Source: Mya arenaria (Eukaryota > Mollusca > Bivalvia > Myida > Myidae). From it: a stretch of 64,000 bases of DNA. The translations under genes and the position numbers were made by a program. Shown here in pieces: positions 25,273 through 36,600 of this stretch. Below the pieces are notes generated by a model that saw only the letters and a list, made by a program, of their open reading frames with translations, did not search any database and was not told where the DNA came from. The stretch lies in contig NC_069124.1 in assembly GCF_026914265.1 (NCBI RefSeq), positions 60,170,589 through 60,234,588 of the forward strand, given 5' to 3'. Position 1 is the first letter of the stretch. Every line of letters begins with the position of its first letter.

Positions 25273-26037
25273 TAAGGAAATCATAGTGTGAAAGTATTGA
25301 GCCAAAATGTGATAAAATGTCCAGTTATGTTCTGCAAATAGTTTCCGTTTAGCATTAGTCGAAAACTACGGCTTGTTTTCAATGTACATTTATTTACGAA
25401 CCTACTAATATATCTTTTTAATAACAATATACATGTAGAAATATTTTGTTACTTTTGTATTGCAATATAATTATAATGATGAACATTATAAATATTGTCC
25501 ATGATTTACTAAATCATGGTTGACTGAAGTCTATTTTTCTCAATATCGCCTAGTCAGTCCGACTGTGTTTACTTCTAATATATAGAATGCATTTAGTATT
25601 ATTATCAAAATGTATAACGTCGTAATTGTATTAATATGTATATACACATACATATAACCTATATATTCTATATCTTTATTTTAAAAGAAATGTATTAATA
25701 ACCTGTTGACATATATATATATATATATATATATGATAAAAACTTTAAATAAATATAAATTGTTTAAAGGTGTTTAAAATATATAAGTATAGCAATTTAG
25801 TACCGCTGACTATATACGTATATGATGTTGTAGATTTATATTTGTATGTAAATGATGCTGTTTGTTGTAAGATAAACGTTGTTTGTTTTCCACTTTAGTG
25901 TTAGTAATGTTGCCCATGTTTAACATGTATTTCGTAAGGTAACCTATCTTGTGTGTTTTTTTATGAAAATGTGAATATTTCATGAATGTTCACAAGCAAG
26001 TGTTTGTTTTCTCTGTTAAGAAAGTATAACACCTCAC

Positions 26038-26043
26038 AATAAA
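26038..26043 (+). terminator. Polyadenylation signal of the cysteine-rich gene
   Basis: A canonical AATAAA lies 766 nt after the stop codon at 25272, with no competing gene in between. It is the likely 3' end of the transcript, leaving a 3' UTR of about 0.8 kb that includes a (TA)n tract at about 25711-25732. Confidence 0.5.
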
Positions 26044-27643
26044 TGTGACTTCCAAAGATTCATTTATTAAAAAATGAGGTTATGATTGGATCAACTATCT
26101 GTGTGAACGAGCCGGTCGATATTGTATGCATTGAATATAGTGTGTTTGTACATATATACACATATATGTATAATGTTCATTATACATCTGTCAGTTCGTA
26201 AAATGGGGTTGATGCATAATATTGAACAAATTAAATTTCTAAACTGTGTGCTTCCTTGAATTGCTGTTCTACCATTTGTAGTAGAATTCCCTTTTGCAGA
26301 CATAAACATTAAATAAATATTATAATTTACCCCATTTAATTACGCGAATTGTTACAATAGGCATCATTGCCCAGTAAAAATGCGATAATGCCAATATAAA
26401 ATAGGATTCCTTGACCACAGTACACGTCTTGTTGACAGCGAACGAGTAATGAAGCGCTGAGCGTAATCGAGTTCCGGGGATATTCGCAGATGTATGTACC
26501 CCTAAAGAGTTCACAACACTCACTGACAATGCATCGATAGAAACAAATCAAAAGTAGACCTCATGTATTGAATCTCACTCTCAGGTCGTTGACATTATTT
26601 TCCTTTTCATTTTGAATTATCAGAATATCAGAATAAGAGTCATGAAACGTTCAAGAAATATTTAGAATGTTTAGAAATCCTTAATGCATTTAAGGGAGAA
26701 ATGATTTGGGAACAGCAAGTCAAGGACAAATTACACCAATTCGGAAGTGCCTACTCATTGTTACATGTCTTATTTCTTTTAATTAACAAATGACAGTGAA
26801 CCAAAGCATGGTTATACCATCTCAGACCGTTGGATACCTTCCATATTTTGAGGCTGAATGGTTTGTTATTTCAAAAGAAGGATCAACTTGATGGATCGAC
26901 TTGATCTACTTTCTATAGCTTTCTTTTTACTGCATTGTTTGTCCTCGTACACCGGATATAGTCTTTTTACCGAATTCACAGTGATTACTTTCAACCATTT
27001 TGTTAGAAGTCACATAACTTTGTTTCTAACGTTGTTTAATGTTGAGTACACAAAAGGAACTTTATCCCCATATATGATGTTGGAGTCGTAAAGCACTAGA
27101 AGTCAGTGTTATCTTGTATGCAAATTGGTCAGTCGACTATAGAATATATAGGAAAATTATTTAGTGGTGTCTGACCTCAAAACTTTTCGCGCCGTATGTG
27201 TCATGCAAGCGCTGACTATATATCTGGTTAAGCACGCGACACTGCCTTCTTATGAAGAGCTATCGATTTCCGTTGTCGTATTAGCAGCGATCATCAGATC
27301 AGGGCGACACCACGCAGTGGAAATATCGATAACGGAAACTCGGAAACTTATTCACATGCCTCTACAGCATCTGGTGTTTGTGTAGGGAGCTTCTCTGCAC
27401 TCGCAAAATATTGTCTTTTTCGCTTTTCTCGGTAAACAGTAAACACATTGAGACTTTTCTACATATTGATCACACCGTGAAAGTCTTCATTATACAGAAA
27501 CACCGGAGTTTGAGCTTTTAAAAAAAAGTGTTGTTGTTTTGTTTTTGTTTTTCAAAGTAAACGTATTGACTTTGTTCCAGTGTAAATAGAGAGTACTTAA
27601 GTGCTGTTTAAGGTAGCGTTTATTTGGTGAAGAGTTGATCAGG
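26044..27643 (+). other. Intergenic region and likely promoter of the MIEAP gene
   Basis: No gene recognised. Small frames have no features. An inverted CGATTTCCGTTGTCG / TATCGATAACGGAAAC pair lies at 27265-27342. No clear TATA box precedes the ATG at 27644. Confidence 0.4.
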
Positions 27644-30600
27644 ATGAGTTTTCTGTCGTGCATCGGGAAAAAGTCGAAAAAGAAGAAGGGTGGCAAAAAT
27701 GAACTCCTGGATAGAAAAATGTCGTCGGCAATTGAGGAACAGGCGGAGGTAGGTATTTTTTCTATTGTAAGTGATGTATGCAGCTTCTGTTGAATGTTGA
27801 ACATTATATAGCATGTCATTAAGCAGTGGAATTATATTTTGATTAAATAATAAGCATTTGAACTCTGTTCATTCTGTATGTACAGCAGTCATTTAACAAA
27901 TCTTATTCTGCAGTTGTGTATACTTCTAATGGAGCATTTATAAGTCAGGATAAGTCAAACGCGGGCATTGTTTCATGTACAAAGGAGTGAGATAATCAGA
28001 CTAGCCTACCTAGTGAATTAAGTATATAAGCAGATTTTATTCTACAAACTGAAATGTGTGCATCAATTTGCGATACAGTATTTTTCCTTTTTCTACATTA
28101 TTCATATATTCTAGATAATATTTTGTTAACAATGAAGGTATAAGATAAATTGTGTCATCGCAATCTTTAGAGTCAATAAAAGACATAATCTGCATAAATG
28201 CATATTTATAAATTATTTATCTGAAAACAGATATTGTTATAATATCAGTATCGGCATAAATAATGAAAACGATCGGTTATTTTGTTAATCAGAGTTTTAT
28301 TGATTAATAAGATGCAGTCGACCATATGTTGTGATATGAGTGTTTCCTGAATACCAACAATTACTGAATTATTCCAACTGTTGCAGTCTTAGAAGTTAGG
28401 ATTGAGAAAGCAGGTCTAATTGGAGCGATCAGAACCATTGGCAGGAAGTTGTTAACCAACTATTAATAGCAGTGTGTTCCAACACTTCAAAGAAACAACA
28501 TCAACAACAACAATAACAACGCCAAAACAACAACAAAAACAATATATTTATTCATATTAAAATAAAGAGGACATTTTTATCTGTACATAATTATGTATAA
28601 CCTTCACTTCAAAAATAAAATCATTTAAAATAATCCTTCTTATAGTAATAAAAAGATGCACGTGTCGCCACTAAATATTTTTTTCTTATTTTATTAATTA
28701 CCGTATGTCCACATTTAATAGAATGTCTGAATCCCTTTGCATAAAAATTACATGTTTAGCTCATTGTTTCGAATCGATTATCAAAGTTCAAAGTGTATTA
28801 TACACTAAATGCAAACAGATGTTAAAACATGAGGAAAATATAAAATTAAATTATAACGAGGCTTTATGCGTGCACGTAATGAGTACAAATATGAACACAA
28901 AGTATACATTGATTGAAATTTGTCCGAAAGGACTTATACATTTCAAATGATGTCAAATTATAAATAGACTAATAAAAATGTCAAGAAGAAACTTTTCAAA
29001 ACAGAACCAACATCATTATTCAAATTTGATTAAAATCTCTGAAAGGATTATATAACCCAAACATTCCTTTAAATAATTGAGTTTGGACATTAAGCCACGG
29101 GAAAGAATACCAGGAAGAGCAGGACGTTCATAAGCTTCCTAGCAGTACAGTATGACTCACAATACTGCGATCAATATCAAGTCTCGGCCTTACATTTAAC
29201 AGGATTTTTTATTGATTTAAGATAGTTCCTTGGCAACCAGAGAAAAAATAGTTATCGGAATAAAAATATTATGGACATATTCAGCAATACTTCTGTAGAA
29301 AATAAGTAATTTATCCACTCGGATATGTCCAAAACAGGCAATACCTTCTGGTATACTCGATATCTCCTTTTCTTTCAGAAGTGTACGTATTAAGTACTAT
29401 GCCAGTCTGCATGCTTTGCTTAGCATGAACAACGAATATTGCACAAGCATATAGAGGACGCCAATTTGAATTTGAATCTGATATTCGAAGTAAAATAAAA
29501 CAAACCGCAATAAAATATGGGGCAAGACTGCATTGATATTCCCATAGCAACTTGTAAAATAGAACCATAATTTGTCCTATATTTGAATCGTGAGTTCATA
29601 AGCAATGACGTTACCATAAAAAATAACGCAGCTTCAATAACGACATTCTAATTCAAATAGAAAATGCTCCAGAACATCGTCTTTAATGAGAAAAAATATG
29701 TGAAGGGGGAGGTCATAGTTATTTTAAGGAGATCTTTGAAGAGGTATTTTAAAGCCGAAATTTACAGTCATTGTTGAACGAAGTATGAGGCCAAAGACAA
29801 TAACATGTCCCCCAAAACATTTTTGTGCAACAACGATAAATGAAAGAGAGGTCAGTCTGGGTTGATTGTAGGCCAACCAGGCTCTGTGCGTGTCGCCGTG
29901 TTTTGGTTACTATGTGTCTCATCCAGGGGTAGCTGGAACCGTGACATTGTGTTTGTGTTCTCCGATCTACTCTTATATTTCAGGAAGTTAAGGAGAACAT
30001 TGAGAATACACACAAGTCCGCCATCGAACATATTACTGCTGGTTCCCGCAAGTCCAGCAAGTCAAGCTTGTCGAAGCCGGGCCCGTCTGTTGACCATTCC
30101 AAAACATTACTGGCCGAAAAGGACAGGCTGGAGGTATTCCATAAACGGAACATTGGCAATTGTTCCGATTTTTGATGTTGCTACAAGTTGTATGTAATTG
30201 TTCGCTATCTACCTCAATGCCTGATAGGGTCTTGTTATACCATTTATCCAGGAAATCATCTGTTAGCTAACTGTTCAATAAATAAACGTGTTAGCTTATT
30301 CTATATTTAATAAGTGTATGCTTGTCAATTTAGACCTATGGTACTTCAGTTGCACTGAATAAAAGCAATTTAAAGCCTATCTTTTACAGGCAGATTTGAC
30401 GGCCATGAGGGTGGAGAATCAGATGCACAAAGATTCTATAGAGCGTCTAGAGCACACGATGACGTCGTACACCGAGGACATCAAGCGTCTTGAAGATACC
30501 AACGTCGACTTGAAATCGAGGGTGACGCGAGCCGAAACAGAAGCTGCCAAAGTTACCATAGAAAACCAGAAACTTCTACAAGTGAGAAAAAATGATCGTA

Positions 30601-33600
30601 AAAGCCATATCATGTTAATCAGTTATTCTTCGGGGCGTCAAATAAAATGACACTAAATTAACGAGCCATGTATAAAGAACTCGTATAGCACCAATCACAG
30701 GGGACAGAAACAAATTATTTTTGTTTATTCTACTCTTTGTGTATACATATAGGCTAGAATAAAAAAAAATGTTTATGCACCCTGTGGCAACGATAGCATT
30801 ACGGTGATGAAACATGAACGCACAAACGAGCGTACATACATCCTAGCTTGATGAGGACTTATTGTCGATCGCTTTGCTTTAAGGCCAAACCAAGTCAATG
30901 TTATGTTTAGCATCAACCATTGGTACGAACCCTATCCAGCTATCCTAAAATCGCAAACGAGGCCCCGATAAAAAAACGAATACTTAATAAGTGACCTTCT
31001 AGAATTGTAGAATATAAACGCCAGAGCCTCCATTCTAGACCCTCCTAAATCGTAAGATAGATTTAAACAGTAAAATGAGTTGAAATAAAACCATTATATA
31101 AGTGTTTTGATCATGAAAATCACACATAATGCATCATTTTCGGATATCAAAAGCCAACAATACTAGAACCAAATATGGCTTATGTCGTTAACACTTATGT
31201 TATGTATTATGAATTAGGAATTATAGTGAAAGGAAATCAAACTATTCGACAAAATCGTTGATCGTATAAAATGTGATGGGGTTTTATTCAACCGGTAAAC
31301 CCAAAACCTATCCGTCCGCGGACGCTAAACATAGAAATGATTCGGTATTGCCTAATTTAAAACGTTTTGGATAACAATATTTATTATCGCACTACATTGC
31401 CATATGGCAGCGCCCCGCAGTTTATAATTGCTGTGGAAGCTGTGCCATGCAAACCGCTCTTGGTGTTTTCTATCAAACATTATCGATGTTTTTATTCACG
31501 TGAATAGAAATTAGAACATAAAATGATGCAACAGCTTAGCATCATCGATGTTTATCGATTCAAAGAGTTTTCTTTCACACCGAAAATTAAAATCAATTGA
31601 GAATCGGTACATGTCAGTCCACGTCTTTATAATATATGTAGAATGGTTAGTTTTAGGACATTTCGTTGTATTTTGGGCAATTTAAAGGCATGACTGTTTC
31701 AATTCATGCAAATTCGAATACTTTTATTGACTTAAGTATGGCTTATGAAGGTTTAATAAATTAAGGCTACTTTAAAAGCAACCCTTGAAAGATACGTGAA
31801 ATCCGAACAGTGTGCTGATATTAAGTAATAAAAAGTGTGTTCTTGAATGGCGAGAGCGCTAAAAAGCACCACTGTTTAGCCGGAACATGGAAAGGTGAAT
31901 TTAAATAAATTCCAACATATTATAGATTGCTATTGGAATAGTGTTCACACAAATTAAGCGGACTCATATAGGCAGTGACTAGGTTTCTGTATGTGAGTTC
32001 ATTTCATAAAATATGAAGAGCAAAAATTGTTCGTTGAAATTGCTTCCTAGCTCAGTGCGCTCTGACGTTTGATTCGAAGGTGAGAGCGGGCTTAAAGTAA
32101 AAGATGCAAGATCATTTTTAAGTAGGGGTTGACGGTCCGGACCGAAATACTCCGAGGCTTGGGCACGCTGCGTGGGTGGTAATTCGGCAAACCTAATAAC
32201 TGGCTTATGCTCGTGCCATCGGGTCGGAAATGTCTATTCGGCCCAGACCCACATGATATATATCATTAATATGTTTGTTTTCTTTGTCGTTTCTTTGTGC
32301 ACAACTCACACCAATTACAAATAGCTATTGGCTGAAAAGGGAGTTTGGTGACTTGTTGCATATGCAACTGTGTTCCTTAAGTATCATTGCTCTAAATAGA
32401 AATTAAAGTAGTTTACAGAAAGAAAATGCGTTCAGCGATAAGAACTTAACAAAATGATCTCCCTTTATTAGAAGATTGTCGGTGTTGAAGAGCGGCAGGC
32501 CATGATGAGCCGTGCGGAGCTGCAGTCCATGATCTCCCAGCTAGAGGAAGCGGAAGCCAAAGCAGCCTCTAAGCCCGCCGCTGAGCTTTCCGGCATCCGC
32601 ACTAACCCCGCCGCCCCCGCAAATGGTGCCCGTAAGAGGTCCAACACCGCCCAGGAGGAGAAACAAATATCCTGGAGGTATTTTATATTCTACGATCAAT
32701 TACCGTTACTATGAACCAAAGAGTCTGTAGCCGCACTTAATTTCTGTCAAAGCTAGTTTGTCTAAAGTTTGAACGTAAATGGGTTTGATTACATACAAGC
32801 AAGTACATCATTGACGAACGATTCTTGTTTACAAATGGAAATAACTTCAATGTTCACCTATTAAAGTAATAAATAGCTGATACTTGATCAATGAGATTCG
32901 AGTATTATGTAATTATCGTCGGTTCACTATCACGTGCTTGGCCACGATTGGCCACGGTGAGTATTGACATGAACCTCACCTTTATGAATCTTGTCAGTCA
33001 TGTTGGATCATGGTGATTCGTAAAACCACAAACAATTTCAAACAAATGTCAGTGAAGTTTTTTCGGTGGTCGAGGCAACTCGTATGTATTAGTGGAAGAT
33101 CGTCATCCTTTCTTTGGATTGTAGTACTAATTGTTACGAATACGATGCGGTTTTTTAAGCACACGCTAAGGTTTGTGAAGCCAGTACGGTTTAGAAGATA
33201 GGAATACGAATAAATCATGATTGTCTACCTTGGTTCTTAGGCTATACTCGGAGCAAATCATCGAGCATTGTAACGCCGCATAGCAGCATCGCCGCATAAA
33301 CGTGTTTTTGTTCGTTTATGCGGTGATTTTCAACGCATAAACAGGGCGACCACGTTTATGTGGCGACGCTCAACGCAAAAAGCAAAAAATGCTTATATGG
33401 AGCGCAACTGTGCCTTTTTGCCACATGAAGACGATTAACGTAACCGTTTATTATAAAGCTAAAATATAAAGTTCTAATATTTCAACAAAAACAATGGTGA
33501 TGACGTTTATCTGATTTCTGTTGTTTGTCCGTCGTTAACAATTGGCTTTTCTAGAAACGTTCGAAATGAGGGTACATAATCGTCAGTCTGACAAAAATGC

Positions 33601-36600
33601 GAGAATATATGTTACGTCATACGACGATTCAATTTTATGATTGTCCCAAATGACGGTGTTGTGCGATATCGAAACATATATTCCCGCCTTTAGTCGGGCC
33701 AAACGTCATTTCAAACGTTTTTGCAGAAATATTAATTGGTTTGGTTCACAATTAAACCGATCTTACTAAATCTTTGTCAGAATTTACGTCTCTCAAAGTC
33801 TAGTTCAAAGCTTGGTTAAGTGGACACAAAAAACTAAGTCCCATCTTGATGAAACTTTATCAACCACTATTGTACTAGTATGTGTTTAAATTTTTTTATG
33901 CGGCGAAAGTGTGCCTTATTGCCACATAAGAAAGTCCTGTTTATGCGTTGAAAATCACCGCATAAACGTGGTCGATTTCGTTTATGCGGAGATGCTGTTA
34001 TGCGGCGTTACAGAGCATGTGCAAATCGTGTAGATACAGCACAACTTATCATTCGTCTTCTATTTCTTCGAGGTGCTAGCAATACCGTTGGAATCGGCAA
34101 TATCATGAACCGCAACTTCTCGTTGCAGTTCAGTCAAGTTGTAGGCTAATAGTAACCTGTGACAGGTGTCAGAAGCATATTATTTATACGTTAGATGCCA
34201 AAGGCCTTAAACAGACTGAACAGAAATTTTGTCGAAGCTCTTAAATATGAATAAACATGTGTTTTTTTTCTTTAAACGTGGGAAATCTTGTTTTATCGAA
34301 AGTACATAGTGTGATCGTGAATAATCGCCTGTTATCGTCTGTAAGTACTAACCTAGCTAAAGTCTTAACACGATCGTGGTTAATAGCCGAATTACACAGA
34401 GGTTTATACATGTTTGATAGTACCATATTGTTGAACAATAGTTCAGAATCTGCTTTAAGTCGTACCAACATCGTCCGTCATCGTACTTCTGTCGTAGAGC
34501 ATTCGCCATTTCTCGTATGAAGGTGAAATTCGGGCCTATTGACTGACAATGACGTACGCGGTTACGGTCATTCGGTATGAATCTTAGCCTTCGCCGTGAT
34601 AGTGAGAGCAAGGCCTTAGTATGCTCAACTTGTATGATGTGAATATTTGTATAAACTTATTATGTATTATAAGATGGTTTCAAAGCATCTTATCGTTTTA
34701 AACATTTGTCCTAAGTGACATATATGCCACACAGCATCTATTTTACGACTGCTGCACTGTATTGGTTAGCCCTATTTCCAACCCCTGTAGGTTGTCACGG
34801 ACGGAGGCCCGCCTAAGCCAGAGTCTGGACGAGAACAGGCGACTCCGGGAGGACCTGAAGGACATGCTGGATTCCCAGATAGAGCTGCAGCAGTCAATAG
34901 TCTCAGACGCTCTCAGTTCGGTAGGTGAACGGTTATAGTTGGGCGCTTTCAATGTTTCAAAAGCCCATGAAATAAATATACGAAAAGAATAAATGAATGC
35001 ATGGTTTGCAATAAAGTTTGGTTTATAAGATCAGCAAGATTCGTTATATTGACTGTGAAGTCAGCTGCAGTCGCGAAAAGCTCATATAAACAATTTACGA
35101 GTCCGTTTTCTCGTTAGAAGTCCGCGTGTGTGGCTTTTGTGAAGCGCCAGTTAATGCTACCCCGGTGGGATTCGAACCAAAAAGCTCTACAGTGAAAGGC
35201 GGACAGCTTTACCGGTAGATTGCTCTTATCGATGTCTTTATAACCCTTTTATGCATCACATATAAACATTTTAGTTTTTTATCGCAATTTGGGAACATTT
35301 TCTCTCAGCCTATCGACGATATCCTTCCGAGGAGTATGAGCGCGTACGGACGCCTGAACACGAGCGGGTCGGACAGCGAAGTACAGACTGACGAACAGGA
35401 CACTGATGTAGTCATAGCGAGGCTCGGGGAAGCGGAATTAGAAAATCAGAGGCTAAGACTGGACTACAGTGCGCTTGAACAAGCGTTTAATGATCTTCAG
35501 AAGCGCTTGGATGAGTTGGAACGTATGGAAAAGATTAAATCGGAGACAGACGAAAATGCCAAGGAAGACAGTACACAAACACACAGTATTGATGATGATA
35601 ACGAATTAGAAATGATGCTCAGTAAATTAGAAAATAATCAAAAACACTGGCAAATGGAAAATGAAAAGTTAATTCAAACATGTGCTTCGCTCTCATCCCG
35701 AATAGATACTGTTTGTCAAGAAAATTCCACAGTCAGGGAAGAACATGACTTCTTGACCAGAAAGAACACTGATTATACGAATGAGCTTGAAAAGAAAACC
35801 AAAGAAATCGAAGGGTTACTCAATGAAATAAACAATTCGAAGGATGAAAATAAAAGGTACACACACTTGTTTATATAGTTTTATTTTAAAAGAGATGTAA
35901 CAACTGTACCATATCGCTTGACATGTGGACTATAACAACCCTTAAACTAAGCAACGGTTAAACTAGGCAGTGTCCACATCTTATCACAAAAGAAATATGT
36001 TATGAGTAAAGCATATACTTAACGACATCCCTAACGTCCCCTTAACATAATATCACATTGTTGTTAAACATTGCACGTTGCGTTCCATCAGACTTCAAGA
36101 GGAGTGTCGGCGGCTGGGGCAGCAACTGCAGAAGCGGAAGGACACGGTGGCGCGGCCTAGCGGCTCTCTCGAGACGGTGGAACGGGAACTCTCGGACGTC
36201 AAGCAGAAGTACGAGGAAGTCAATAGAAGGTATTATAACGGGGAGTGGAGGGGGTGGGATGGGTTGATCGCCTCCCTGACTGTGGTGGAACAGAAACTCA
36301 AAGATGTACATCTGAACTACAGTGAGGTCGGTAAGATATGGGGTCCTGGCAGAGCGTGGTTATAAGCTATAGTTCTGGTTAAAGTCCAGGGGGCCGTTTC
36401 AAAAAAGGATTTTAGTCGTAACTCCAATTATCTTAAACCTGTATAAAGATTAACAATATTTGTACATCAATTATTTTTATTTACTCAATTTGGCGTTCAT
36501 TTTCAATGCTGACTCGAGTTCAGTTCACTCAAATATGTATTAAAATAATGAAACTATGACACTAAGATAATTTCAACTTACGATAAAAAATTTATTGAAA

